DNA of 64,000 nt. Source: Hydractinia symbiolongicarpus (taxonomy: Eukaryota; Cnidaria; Hydrozoa; Anthoathecata; Hydractiniidae). The stretch lies in NCBI RefSeq assembly GCF_029227915.1, contig NC_079887.1, positions 1,178,001 through 1,242,000 on the forward strand. The letters are read 5' to 3'. Of the stretch, positions 47,113-60,040 are shown piece by piece. The position numbers were made by a program, and so were the translations under genes. The notes beneath the pieces were generated by a model. The model ran no database searches. It was not told where the DNA came from and was given only the letters and a program-made list of their open reading frames with translations. The stretch's first letter is position 1; each line of letters begins with the position of its first letter.

Positions 47113-49177
47113 CGCTGAATAAAAGAAGTTTAATCGCCGGCAAACGAAAATCCGCGATTTCCCGTAAATCCCGGACTCGGCCCGTATAGTCAAAAGTATA
47201 CAAAGAAAGTACCCAGGGAGTAATCTCATTTCCCGAACGATTTTTTAAATTATTTTTTCACCACTAAAACGCATGAGACTTGTAGTTTTTAAAAGTGTTT
47301 TCATTTTTGATGAGACGCTTAATGAAAGAGGTTTAATCGCCGGCAAACGAAATCCCGCGTTTTCCCGTAAATCCGGGGCTTGGCCCGTATAGTCGAATGT
47401 ATACAAAGAAAGTACCCAGGGAGTAAACTCATTTCCCGAACGATTTTTTAAATTATTTTTTCACCACTAAAACGCATGAGACTTGTAGTTTTCAAAAGTG
47501 TTTTCATTTTTGATGAGACGCTTAATGAAAGAGGTTTAATCGCCGGCAAACGAAATCCCGCGTTTTCCCGTAAATCAGGGGCTTGGCCCGTATAGTCGAA
47601 TGTATACAAAGAAAGTACCCAGGGAGTAAACTCATTTCCCGAACGATTTTTTAAAATTTTTTTTCACCACCAAAACGCATGAGACCTGTAGTTTTCAAAA
47701 ATGTTTTCATTTTTGATGAGACGCTTAATGAAAGAAGTTTAACCGCCGGCAAACGGAAACCCGCGATTTCCCGTAAATCCCGGCTTGGCCCGCATAGTCA
47801 AAAGTATACAAAGAAAGTACCCAGGGAGTAAACTCATTTCCCGAACGATTTTTTAAATTATTTTTTCACCACTAAAACGCATGAGACTTGTAGTTTTCAA
47901 AAATGTTTTCATTTTTGATGAGACGCTGAATAAAAGAAGTTTAATCGCCGGCAAACGAAAACCCGCGATTTCCCGTAAATCCCGGGCTTGGCACGTATAG
48001 TCGAATGTATACAAAGAAAGTACCCTGTGAGTAAACCCATTTCCAGAACGATTTTTTAAATTATTTTTTCACCACTAAAGCCCATAAGACTTGTAGTTTT
48101 TAAAAATGTTTTCATTTTTGATGAGACGCTGAATAAAAGAAGTTTAATCGCCGGCAAACGAAAATCCGCGATTTCCCGTAAATCCCGGACTCGGCCCGTA
48201 TAGTCAAAAGTATACAAAGAAAGTACCCAGGGAGTAATCTCATTTCCCGAACGATTTTTTAAATTATTTTTTCACCACTAAAACGCATGAGACTTGTAGT
48301 TTTTAAAAGTGTTTTCATTTTTGATGAGACGCTTAATGAAAGAGGTTTAATCGCCGGCAAACGAAATCCCGCGTTTTCTCGTAAATCCGGGGCTTGGCCC
48401 GTATAGTCGAATGTATACAAAGAAAGTACCCAGGGAGTAAACTCATTTCCCGAACGATTTTTTAAATTATTTTTTCACCACTAAAACGCATGAGACTTGT
48501 AGTTTTCAAAAGTGTTTTCATTTTTGATGAGACGCTTAATGAAAGAGGTTTAATCGCCGGCAAACGAAATCCCGCGTTTTCCCGTAAATCAGGGGCTTGG
48601 CCCGTATAGTCGAATGTATACAAAGAAAGTACCCAGGGAGTAAACTCATTTCCCGAACGATTTTTTAAAATTTTTTTTCACCACCAAAACGCATGAGACC
48701 TGTAGTTTTCAAAAATGTTTTCATTTTTGATGAGACGCTTAATGAAAGAAGTTTAACCGCCGGCAAACGGAAACCCGCGATTTCCCGTAAATCCCGGCTT
48801 GGCCCGCATAGTCAAAAGTATACAAAGAAAGTACCCAGGGAGTAAACTCATTTCCCGAACGATTTTTTAAATTATTTTTTCACCACTAAAACGCATGAGA
48901 CTTGTAGTTTTCAAAAATGTTTTCATTTTTGATGAGACGCTGAATAAAAGAAGTTTAATCGCCGGCAAACGAAAACCCGCGATTTCCCGTAAATCCCGGG
49001 CTTGGCACGTATAGTCGAATGTATACAAAGAAAGTACCCTGTGAGTAAACCCATTTCCAGAACGATTTTTTAAATTATTTTTTCACCACTAAAGCCCATA
49101 AGACTTGTAGTTTTTAAAAATGTTTTCATTTTTGATGAGACGCTGAATAAAAGAAGTTTAATCGCCGGCAAACGAAA
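47108..49177. repeat. 1,014-bp pentamer in two adjacent copies
   Basis: Copy 1 is about 47,108-48,120 and copy 2 about 48,121-49,177. Shared private states at offset 1,014 are GGAGTAATCTCATTT, AAAAGTGTTTTC (twice per copy), AATCAGGGGCTTGG, GAGACCTGTAG with CACCACCAAAACG, AACGGAAACCC and TAAACCCATTTCCAG. Only isolated base differences are seen, such as TTTTCTCG against TTTTCCCG. Confidence 0.82.
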
Positions 49178-50520
49178 ACCCGCGATTTCCCGTAAATCCC
49201 GGCTTGGCCCGTATAGTCAAAAGTATACAAAGAAAGTACCCAGGGAGTAAACTCATTTCCCGAACGATTTTTTAAATTATTTTTTCACCACTAAAACGCA
49301 TGAGACTTGTAGTTTTCAAAAATGTTTTCATTTTTGATGAGACGCTGAATAAAAGGAGTTTAATCGCCGGGAAACGAAAACCTGCGATTTCCCTAAATGC
49401 CGGACTCGGCCCGTATAGTCAAAAGTATACAAAGAAAGTACCCTGTGAGTAAACTCATTTCCAGAACGATTTTTTAAAGTATTTTTTCACCACTAAAGCC
49501 CATAAGACTTGTAGTTTTTAAAAATGTTTTCATTTTTGATGAGACGCTGAATAAAAGAAGTTTAATCGCCGGCAAACGAAAACCCGCGATTTCATGTAAA
49601 TCCCGGCTTGGCCCGTATAGTCAAAAGTATACAAAGAAAGTACCCAGGGAGTAAACTCATTTCCCGAACGATTTTTTAAATTATTTTTTCACCACTAAAA
49701 CGCACGAGACTTGTAGTTTTCAAAAATGTTTTCATTTTTGATGAGACGCTGAATAAAAGGAGTTTAATCGCCGGGAAACGAAAACCTGGGATTTCCCTAA
49801 ATGCCAGACTCGGCCCGTATAGTCAAAAGTATACAAAGAAAGTACCCAGGGAGTAAACTCATTTCCAGAACGATTTTTTAAATTATTTTTTCACCACTAA
49901 AACGCATAAGACTTGTAGTTTTTAAAAATGTTTTCATTTTTGATGAGACGCTGAATAAAAGAAGTTTAATCGCCGGCAAACGAAAACCCGCGATTTCCCG
50001 TAAATCCCGGGCTTTGGCCGTATAGTCAAAAGTATACAAAGAAAGTACCCAGGGAGTAAACTCATTTCCCGAACGATTTTTTATATTATTTTTTTACCAC
50101 TAAACGCATGAGACTTGTAGTTTTTAAAAATATTTTCATATTTGATGGGACGCTGAATAAAAGAAGTTTAATCGCCGGGAAACGAAAATCCGCGATTTCC
50201 CGTAAATCCCGGACTCGGCCCGTATAGTCAAAAGTATACAAAGAAAGTACCCAGGGAGTAATCTCATTTCCCGAACGATTTTTTAAATTATTTTTTCACC
50301 ACTAAAACGCATGAGACTTGTAGTTTTCAAAAGTGTTTTCATTTTTGATGAGACGCTTAATGAAAGAGGTTTAATCGCCGGCAAACGAAATCCCGCGTTT
50401 TCCCGTAAATCCGGGGCTTGGCCCGTATAGTCGAATGTATACAAAGAAAGTACCCAGGGAGTAAACTCATTTCCCGAACGATTTTTTAAATTATTTTTTC
50501 ACCACTAAAACGCATGAGAC

Positions 50521-51128
50521 TTGTAGTTTTCAAAAATGTTTTCATTTTTGATGAGACGCTGAATAAAAGAAGTTTAATCGCCGGCAAACGAAAACCCGCG
50601 ATTTCCCGTAAATCCCGGGCTTGGCCCGTATAGTCAAAAGTATACAAAGAAAGTACCCAGGGAGTAAACTCATTTTCCGAACGATTTTTTAAATTACTTT
50701 TTCACCACTAAAACGCATGAGACTTGTAGTTTTTAAAAATGTTTTCATTTTTGATGAGACGCTGAATAAAAGAAGTTTAATCGCCGGCAAACAAAAACCT
50801 GCGATTTCCCGTAAATCCTGGACTCGGCCCGTACAGTCAAAAGTATACAAAGAAAGTACCCAGGGAGTAAACTAATTTCCCGAACGATTTTTTATATTAT
50901 TTTTCTAACACTAAACGCATGAGACTTGTAGTTTTCAAAAATATTTTCATATTTGATGGGACGCTGAATAAAAGAAGTTTAATCGCCGGCAAACGAAAAT
51001 CCGCGATTTCCCGTAAATCCCGAACTCGGCCCGTATAGTCAAAAGTATACAAAGAAAGTACCCAGGGAGTAAACTCATTTCCCGAACGATTTTTTAAATT
51101 TTTTTTTCACCACTAAAACGCATGAGAC
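50521..51128. repeat. U-V-W trimer module (608 bp), copy 1
   Basis: U (50521) has CCCGGGCTTGG with CATTTTCCGAACG and TTACTTTTTC. V (50724) has CCTGCGATT, AATCCTGGACTCGG, AACTAATTTCCC and a TATATTATTTTTC tail. W (50926) has AAAATATTTTC, CATATTTGATGGGACG, AAATCCGCG and CCCGAACTCGG. Each monomer is recognisable wherever the module recurs. Confidence 0.8.
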
Positions 51129-52747
51129 TTGTAGTTTTCAGAATCGTTTTCATTTTTGATGAGACGCTTGATGAAAGAGGTTTAATCGCCGGCAAACGAA
51201 AACCCGCGATATCCCGTAAATCCCGGGCTTGGCCCGTATAGTCGAATGTATACAAAGAAAGTACCCTGTGAGTAAACTCATTTCCAGAACGATTTTTTAT
51301 ATTATTTTTTGACCACTAAACGCATGAGACTTGTAGTTTTTAAAAATATTTTCATATTTGATGGGACGCTGAATAAAAGAAGTTTAATCGCCGGCAAACG
51401 AAAATCCGCGATTTCCCGTAAATCCCGGACTCGGCCCGTATAGTCAAAAGTATACAAAGAAAGTACCCAGGGAGTAATCTCATTTCCCGAACGATTTTTT
51501 AAATTATTTTTTCACCACTAAAACGCATGAGACTTGTAGTTTTCAAAAATGTTTTCATTTTTGATGAGACGCTGAATAAAAGGAGTTTAATCGCCGGGAA
51601 ACGAAAACCTGCGATTTCCCTAAATGCCGGACTCGGCCCGTATAGTCAAAAGTATACAAAGAAAGTACCCTGTGAGTAAACTCATTTCCAGAACGATTTT
51701 TTAAAGTATTTTTTCACCACTAAAGCCCATAAGACTTGTAGTTTTTAAAAATGTTTTCATTTTTGATGAGACGCTGAATAAAAGAAGTTTAATCGCCGGC
51801 AAACGAAAACCCGCGATTTCATGTAAATCCCGGCTTGGCCCGTATAGTCAAAAGTATACAAAGAAAGTACCCAGGGAGTAAACTCATTTCCCGAACGATT
51901 TTTTAAATTATTTTTTCACCACTAAAACGCACGAGACTTGTAGTTTTCAAAAATGTTTTCATTTTTGATGAGACGCTGAATAAAAGGAGTTTAATCGCCG
52001 GGAAACGAAAACCTGGGATTTCCCTAAATGCCAGACTCGGCCCGTATAGTCAAAAGTATACAAAGAAAGTACCCAGGGAGTAAACTCATTTCCAGAACGA
52101 TTTTTTAAATTATTTTTTCACCACTAAAACGCATAAGACTTGTAGTTTTTAAAAATGTTTTCATTTTTGATGAGACGCTGAATAAAAGAAGTTTAATCGC
52201 CGGCAAACGAAAACCCGCGATTTCCCGTAAATCCCGGGCTTTGGCCGTATAGTCAAAAGTATACAAAGAAAGTACCCAGGGAGTAAACTCATTTCCCGAA
52301 CGATTTTTTATATTATTTTTTTACCACTAAACGCATGAGACTTGTAGTTTTTAAAAATATTTTCATATTTGATGGGACGCTGAATAAAAGAAGTTTAATC
52401 GCCGGGAAACGAAAATCCGCGATTTCCCGTAAATCCCGGACTCGGCCCGTATAGTCAAAAGTATACAAAGAAAGTACCCAGGGAGTAATCTCATTTCCCG
52501 AACGATTTTTTAAATTATTTTTTCACTACTAAAACGCATGAGACTTGTAGTTTTCAAAAGTGTTTTCATTTTTGATGAGACGCTTAATGAAAGAGGTTTA
52601 ATCGCCGGCAAACGAAATCCCGCGTTTTCCCGTAAATCCGGGGCTTGGCCCGTATAGTCGAATGTATACAAAGAAAGTACCCAGGGAGTAAACTCATTTC
52701 CCGAACGATTTTTTAAATTATTTTTTCACCACTAAAACGCATGAGAC

Positions 52748-53355
52748 TTGTAGTTTTCAAAAATGTTTTCATTTTTGATGAGACGCTGAATAAAAGAAGT
52801 TTAATCGCCGGCAAACGAAAACCCGCGATTTCCCGTAAATCCCGGGCTTGGCCCGTATAGTCAAAAGTATACAAAGAAAGTACCCAGGGAGTAAACTCAT
52901 TTTCCGAACGATTTTTTAAATTACTTTTTCACCACTAAAACGCATGAGACTTGTAGTTTTTAAAAATGTTTTCATTTTTGATGAGACGCTGAATAAAAGA
53001 AGTTTAATCGCCGGCAAACAAAAACCTGCGATTTCCCGTAAATCCTGGACTCGGCCCGTATAGTCAAAAGTATACAAAGAAAGTACCCAGGGAGTAAACT
53101 AATTTCCCGAACGATTTTTTATATTATTTTTCTAACACTAAACGCATGAGACTTGTAGTTTTCAAAAATATTTTCATATTTGATGGGACGCTGAATAAAA
53201 GAAGTTTAATCGCCGGCAAACGAAAATCCGCGATTTCCCGTAAATCCCGAACTCGGCCCGTATAGTCAAAAGTATACAAAGAAAGTACCCAGGGAGTAAA
53301 CTCATTTCCCGAACGATTTTTTAAATTTTTTTTTCACCACTAAAACGCATGAGAC
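52748..53355. repeat. U-V-W trimer module, copy 2
   Basis: Copied as part of the 2,227-bp duplication; V here has GTATAGTC where copy 1 has GTACAGTC. Confidence 0.8.
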
Positions 53356-53760
53356 TTGTAGTTTTCAGAATCGTTTTCATTTTTGATGAGACGCTTGATG
53401 AAAGAGGTTTAATCGCCGGCAAACGAAAACCCGCGATATCCCGTAAATCCCGGGCTTGGCCCGTATAGTCGAATGTATACAAAGAAAGTACCCTGTGAGT
53501 AAACTCATTTCCAGAACGATTTTTTATATTATTTTTTGACCACTAAACGCATGAGACTTGTAGTTTTTAAAAATATTTTCATATTTGATGGGACGCTGAA
53601 TAAAAGAAGTTTAATCGCCGGCAAACGAAAATCCGCGATTTCCCGTAAATCCCGGACTCGGCCCGTATAGTCAAAAGTATACAAAGAAAGTACCCAGGGA
53701 GTAATCTCATTTCCCGAACGATTTTTTAAATTATTTTTTCACCACTAAAACGCATGAGAC

Positions 53761-55110
53761 TTGTAGTTTTCAAAAGTGTTTTCATTTTTGATGAGACGCT
53801 TAATGAAAGAGGTTTAATCGCCGGCAAACGAAATCCCGCGTTTTCCCGTAAATCCGGGGCTTGGCCCGTATAGTCGAATGTATACAAAGAAAGTACCCAG
53901 GGAGTAAACTCATTTCCCGAACGATTTTTTAAATTATTTTTTCACCACTAAAACGCATGAGACTTGTAGTTTTCAAAAGTGTTTTCATTTTTGATGAGAC
54001 GCTTAATGAAAGAGGTTTAATCGCCGGCAAACGAAATCCCGCGTTTTCCCGTAAATCCGGGGCTTGGCCCGTATAGTCGAATGTATACAAAGAAAGTACC
54101 CAGGGAGTAAACTCATTTCCCGAACGATTTTTTAAAATTTTTTTTCATCACCAAAACGCATGAGACCTGTAGTTTTCAAAAATGTTTTCATTTTTGATGA
54201 GACGCTTAATGAAAGAGGTTTAATCGCCGGAAAACGAAAACCCGCGATTTCCCGTAAATCCCGGGCTTGGCCCGTATAGTCGAATGTATACAAAGAAAGT
54301 ACCCTGTAAGTAAACTCGTTTCCAGAACGATTTTTTAAATTATTTTTTCACCACTAAAACGCATAAGACTTGTAGTTTTTAAAAATGTTTTCATTTTTGA
54401 TGAGACGCTGAATAAAAGAAGTTTAACCGCCGGCAAACGGAAACCCGCGATTTCCCGTAAATCCCGGCTTGGCCCGCATAGTCAAAAGTATACAAAGAAA
54501 GTACCCAGGGAGTAAACTCATTTCCCGAACGATTTTTTAAATTATTTTTTCACCACTAAAACGCATGAGACTTGTAGTTTTCAAAAATGTTTTCATTTTT
54601 GATGAGACGCTGAATAAAAGAAGTTTAATCGCCGGCAAACGAAAACCCGCGATTTCCCGTAAATCCCGGGCTTGGCACGTATAGTCGAATGTATACAAAG
54701 AAAGTACCCTGTGAGTAAACCCATTTCCAGAACGATTTTTTAAATTATTTTTTCACCACTAAAGCCCATAAGACTTGTAGTTTTTAAAAATGTTTTCATT
54801 TTTGATGAGACGCTGAATAAAAGAAGTTTAATCGCCGGCAAACGAAAACCCGCGATTTCCCGTAAATCCCGGCTTGGCCCGTATAGTCAAAAGTATACAA
54901 AGAAAGTACCCAGGGAGTAAACTCATTTCCCGAACGATTTTTTAAATTATTTTTTCACCACTAAAACGCATGAGACTTGTAGTTTTCAAAAATGTTTTCA
55001 TTTTTGATGAGACGCTGAATAAAAGGAGTTTAATCGCCGGGAAACGAAAACCTGCGATTTCCCTAAATGCCGGACTCGGCCCGTATAGTCAAAAGTATAC
55101 AAAGAAAGTA
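53761..55110. repeat. Segment shared with 47.5-49.4 kb
   Basis: Two AAAAGTGTTTTC monomers in a row (53761, 53964) are followed by GAGACCTGTAG and, from 54,421, by a stretch matching 48,751-49,440 at offset 5,670 (AACGGAAACCC, GGCACGTATAG, TAAACCCATTTCCAG, CCGGGAAACG). It is a displaced copy of the 1,014-bp pentamer region placed after the 2,227-bp units. Confidence 0.7.
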
Positions 55111-55381
55111 CCCAGGGAGTAATCTCATTTCCCGAACGATTTTTTAAATTATTTTTTCACCACTAAAACGCATGAGACTTGTAGTTTTCAAAAGTGTTTT
55201 CATTTTTGATGAGACGCTTAATGAAAGAGGTTTAATCGCCGGCAAACGAAATCCCGCGTTTTCCCGTAAATCCGGGGCTTGGCCCGTATAGTCGAATGTA
55301 TACAAAGAAAGTACCCAGGGAGTAAACTCATTTCCCGAAAGATTTTTTAAATTATTTTTTCACCACTAAAACGCATGAGAC

Positions 55382-55989
55382 TTGTAGTTTTCAAAAATGT
55401 TTTCATTTTTGATGAGACGCTGAATAAAAGAAGTTTAATCGCCGGCAAACGAAAACCCGCGATTTCCCGTAAATCCCGGGCTTGGCCCGTATAGTCAAAA
55501 GTATACAAAGAAAGTACCCAGGGAGTAAACTCATTTTCCGAACGATTTTTTAAATTACTTTTTCACCACTAAAACGCATGAGACTTGTAGTTTTTAAAAA
55601 TGTTTTAATTTTTGATGAGACGCTGAATAAAAGAAGTTTAATCGCCGGCAAACGAAAACCTGCGATTTCCCGTAAATCCTGGACTCGGCCCGTATAGTCA
55701 AAAGTATACAAAGAAAGTACCCAGGGAGTAAACTAATTTCCCGAACGATTTTTTATATTATTTTTTTAACACTAAACGCATGAGACTTGTAGTTTTCAAA
55801 AATATTTTCATATTTGATGGGACGCTGAATAAAAGAAGTTTAATCGCCGGCAAACGAAAATCCGCGATTTCCCGTAAATCCCGAACTCGGCCCGTATAGT
55901 CAAAAGTATACAAAGAAAGTACCCAGGGAGTAAACTCATTTCCCGAACGATTTTTTAAATTTTTTTTTCACCACTAAAACGCATGAGAC
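55382..55989. repeat. U-V-W trimer module, copy 3
   Basis: Same order and markers; V has TTTTAATTTTTGATG and W keeps AAAATATTTTC and CCCGAACTCGG. The preceding AAAAGTG monomer also matches the one before copy 1. Confidence 0.8.
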
Positions 55990-56837
55990 TTGTAGTTTTC
56001 AGAAATGTTTTCATTTTTGATGAGACGCTTGATGAAAGAGGTTTAATCGCCGGCAAACGAAAACCCGCGATATCCCGTAAATCCCGGGCTTGACCCGTAT
56101 AGTCGAATGTATACAAAGAAAGTACCCTGTGAGTAAACTCATTTCCAGAACGATTTTTTAATTTATTTTTTCACCACTAAAACGCATAAGACTTGCAGTT
56201 TTTAAAAGTGTTTTCATTTTTGATGAGACGCTTAATAAAAGAGGTTTAATCGCCGGCAAATTAAATCCCGCGATTTCCCGTAAATCCCGGGCTTGGCCCG
56301 TATAGTCGAATGTATACAAAGAAAGTACCCAGGGAGTAAACTCATTTCCCGAACGATTTTTTAAATTTTTTTTTCACCACTAAAACGCATGAGACTTGTA
56401 GTTTTCAGAAATGTTTTCATTTTTGATGAGACGCTTAATGAAAGAGGTTTAATCGCCGGCAAACGAAAACCCGCGATTTCCCGTAAATGCCGGGCTTGGC
56501 CCGTATAGTCGAATGTATACAAAGAAAGTACCCTGTGAGTAAACTCATTTCCAGAACGATTTTTTAATTTATTTTTTCACCACTAAAACGCATGAGACTT
56601 GTAATTTTCCAAAATGTTTTCATTTTTGATGAGACGCTGAATAAAAGAAGTTTAATCGCAGGCAAACGAAAACCCGAGATTTCCTGTAAACCCCGGGCTT
56701 GGCCCGTATAGTCAAAAGTATACAAAGAAAGTACCCTGTGAGTAAACTCATTTCCAGAACGATATTTTAAATTATTTTTTCACCACTAAAACGCAAAAGA
56801 CTTGTAGTTTTTAAAAATGTTTTCATTTTTGATGAGA
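55975..56837. repeat. Segment duplicated at 60,634-61,496 (offset 4,659)
   Basis: Shared rare states at a constant offset are CGCTTGATGAAAGAGG, GGCAAATTAAATCCCGCG (56,257 and 60,916) and TTGTAATTTTC (56,599 and 61,258), plus the order of four monomers. The match ends near GACGCTGAATAAAAG (56,837) against GATGCTTAATAAAGG (61,496). The two copies are separated by other right-domain monomers, so this is not a simple tandem duplication. Confidence 0.72.
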
Positions 56838-57003
56838 CGCTGAATAAAAGAAGTTTAATTGCCGGCAAACGAAAATCCGCGATTTCCCGTAAATCCTAGA
56901 CTCGGCCCGTATAGTCAAAAGTATACAAAGAAAGTACCCAGGGAGTAAACTCATTTCCCGACGATTTTTTAAATTATTTTTTCACCACTAAAACGCATGA
57001 GAC

Positions 57004-57611
57004 TTGTAGTTTTCAAAAATGTTTTCATTTTTGATGAGACGCTGAATAAAAGAAGTTTAATCGCCGGCAAACGAAAACCCGCGATTTCCCGTAAATCCCG
57101 GGCTTGGCCCGTATAGTCAAAAGTATACAAAGAAAGTACCCAGGGAGTAAACTCATTTTCCGAACGATTTTTTAAAATACTTTTTCACCACTAAAACGCA
57201 TGAGACTTGTAGTTTTTAAAAATGTTTTCATTTTTGATGAGACGCTGAATAAAAGAAGTTTAATCACCGGCAAACGAAAACCTGCGATTTCCCGTAAATC
57301 CTGGACTCGGCCCGTATAGTCAAAAGTATACAAAGAAAGTACCCAGGGAGTAAACTAATTTCCCGAACGATTTTTTATATTATTTTTTTACCACTAAACG
57401 CATGAGACTTGTAGTTTTCAAAAATATTTTCATATTTGATGGGACGCTGAATAAAAGAAGTTTAATCGCCGGCAAACGAAAATCCGCGATTTCCCGTAAA
57501 TCCCGAACTCGGCCCGTATAGTCAAAATTATACAAAGAAAGTACCCAGGGAATAAACTCATTTCCCGAACGATTTTTTAAATTACTTTTTCACCACTAAA
57601 ACGCATGAGAC
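57004..57611. repeat. U-V-W trimer module, copy 4
   Basis: U tail has TTTAAAATACTTTTTC. V has TAATCACCGGC, a state shared with copies 5 and 6 but not 1 to 3, so copies 4-6 form a subgroup. W has AAAATTATAC and GGGAATAAAC. Confidence 0.78.
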
Positions 57612-58218
57612 TTGTAGTTTTTAAAAATGTTTTCATTTTTAATGAGACGCTGAATAAAAGAAGTTTAATCACCGGCAAACGAAAATCCGCGATTTCCCGT
57701 AACTCCCGGGCTTGGCCCGTATAGTCAAAAGTATACAAAGAAAGTACCCAGGGAGTAAACTCATTTTCCGAACGATTTTTTAAATTACTTTTTCACCACT
57801 AAAACGCATGAGACTTGTAGTTTTTAAAAATGTTTTCATTTTTGATGAGACGCTGAATAAAAGAAGTTTAATCACCGGCAAACGAAAACCTGCGATTTCC
57901 CGTAAATCCTGGACTCGGCCCGTATAGTCAAAAGTATACAAAGAAAGTACCCAGGGAGTAAACTAATTTTCCGAACGATTTTTTATATTATTTTTTTACC
58001 ACTAAACGCATGAGACTTGTAGTTTTCAAAAATATTTTCATATTTGATGGGACGCTGAATAAAAGAAGTTTAATCGCCGGCAAACGAAAACCCGCGATTT
58101 CCCGTGAATCCCGGCATTGCCCGTATAGTCAAAAGTATACAAAGAAAGTACCCAGGGAGTAAACTCATTTCCCAAACGATTTTTTCAATTATCTTTGCAC
58201 CACTAAAACGCATGAGAC
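57612..58218. repeat. U-V-W trimer module, copy 5 (diverged U and W)
   Basis: V (57815) is typical. The U position (57612) is a mosaic with TTTTTAATGAG and TAACTCCCGGGCTTGG. W (58017) starts typically but changes to CCCGTGAATCC and GGCATTGCCCG, ending in the rare TTTTTTCAATTATC tail, which shows a crossover inside W. Confidence 0.68.
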
Positions 58219-59432
58219 TTGCAGTTTTCAAAACTGTTTTCATTTTTGATGAGACGCTTAATAAAAGAGGTTTAATCGCCGGCAAACGAAATCCCGCGAT
58301 TTCCCGTAATCCCGGGCCTGGCCCGTATAGTCGAATGTATACAAAGAAAGTACCCAGGGAGGAAACTCATTTCCCGAACGATTTTTTAATTTTTTTTTTC
58401 ACCACTAAAACGCATGAGACTTGTAGTTTTCAAAAATGTTTTCATTTTTGATGAGACGCTGAATAAAAGAAGTTTAATCGCCGGCAAACGAAAACCTGCG
58501 ATTTCCCGTAAATCCCGGCTTGGCCTGTATAGTCAAAAGTTTACAAAGAAAGTACCCAGGGAGTAAACTCATTTCCCGAACGATTTTTTAAATTATTTTT
58601 TCACCACTAAAACGCATGAAACTTGTAGTTTTCAAAAATGTTTTCATTTTTGATGAGACGCTGAATAAAAGAAGTTTAATCGCCGGCAAACGAAAACCCG
58701 CGATTTCCCGTAAACCCCGGACTCGGCCCGTATAGTCAAAAGTATACAAAGAAAGTACCCTGTGAGTAAACTCATTTCCAGAACGATTTTTTAAATTATT
58801 TTTTCACCACTAAAACGCATAAGACTTGTAGTTTTTAAAAATGTTTTCATTTTTGATGAGACGCTGAATAAAAGAAGTTTAATCACCGGCAAACGAAAAC
58901 CCGCGATTTCCCGTAAATCCCGGCTTGGCCCGTATAGTCAAAAGTATACAAAGAAAGTGCCCAGGGAGTAAACTCATTTCCCGAACGATTTTTTAGATTA
59001 TTTTTTTACCACTAAACGCATGAGACTTGTAGTTTTCAAAAATATTTTCATTTTTGATGAGACGCTGAATAAAAGAAGTTTAATCGCCGGCAAACGAAAA
59101 CCCGAGATTTCCCGTAAACCCCGGGCTTGGCCCGTATAGTCAAAAGTATACAAAGAAAGTACCCTGTGAGTAAACTCATTTCCAGAACGATTTTTTAAAT
59201 TATTTTTTCACCACTAAAACGCATGAGACTTGTAGTTTTCAAAAATGTTTTCATTTTTGATGAGACGCTGAATAAAAGAAGTTTAATCGCCGAGAAACGA
59301 AAACCCGCGATTTCCCGTAAATCCCGGGCTTGGCCCGTATAGTCAAAAGTATACAAAGAAAGTACCCAGGGAGTAAACTCATTTTCCGAACGATTTTTTA
59401 AATTATTTTTTCACCACTAAAACGCATGAGAC
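58219..59432. repeat. Unordered right-domain monomers
   Basis: About six monomers starting with a TTGCAG head (58219). The first has the shortened CCCGTAATCCCGGGCCTGG. No long private match to a neighbouring segment is evident apart from the tail shared with 60.4 kb. Confidence 0.6.
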
Positions 59433-60040
59433 TTGTAGTTTTCAAAAATGTTTTCATTTTTGATGAGACGCTGAATAAAAGAAGTTTAATCGCCGACAAA
59501 CGAAAACCCGCGATTTCCCGTAAATCCCGGGCTTGGCCCGTATAGTCAAAAGTATACAAAGAAAGTACCCAGGGAGTAAACTCATTTTCCGAACGATTTT
59601 TTAAATTACTTTTTCACCACTAAAACGCATGAGACTTGTAGTTTTTAAAAATGTTTTCATTTTTGATGAGACGCTGAATAAAAGAAGTTTAATCACCGGC
59701 AAACGAAAACCTGCGATTTCCCGTAAATCCTGGACTCGGCCCGTATAGTCAAAAGTATACAAAGAAAGTACCCAGGGAGTAAACTAATTTCCCGAACGAT
59801 TTTTTATATTATTTTTTTACCACTAAACGCATGAGACTTGTAGTTTTCAAAAATATTTTCATATTTGATGGGACGCTGAAGAAAAGAAGTTTAATCGCCG
59901 GCAAACGAAAATCCGCGATTTCCCGTAAATCCCGAACTCGGCCCGTATAGTCAAAAGTATACAAAGAAAGTACCCAGGGAATAAACTCATTTCCCGAACG
60001 ATTTTTTAAATCATTTTTTCACCACTAAAACGCATGAGAC
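59433..60040. repeat. U-V-W trimer module, copy 6
   Basis: U at 59433 (GCCGACAAACG), V at 59636 (TAATCACCGGC, CCTGGACTCGG, AACTAATTT), W at 59838 (GCTGAAGAAAAG, CCCGAACTCGG, GGGAATAAAC). The GGGAATAAAC state is shared with copy 4. Confidence 0.8.

Larger units (their letters stand above)
49252..53760. repeat. 2,227-bp 11-mer in two adjacent copies
   Basis: Copy 1 is about 49,252-51,478 and copy 2 about 51,479-53,705, with matching sequence to about 53,760. Rare markers repeat at exactly 2,227: CCGGGAAACG with CCCTAAATGCCGG (49,371 and 51,598), TTCATGTAAATCC, CGCACGAGAC, TTTTCTAACACTAAACG, CAGAATCGTTTTC and TTTTTTGACCAC. Differences are few (GTACAGTC against GTATAGTC; CACCACT against CACTACT). 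Confidence 0.88.
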
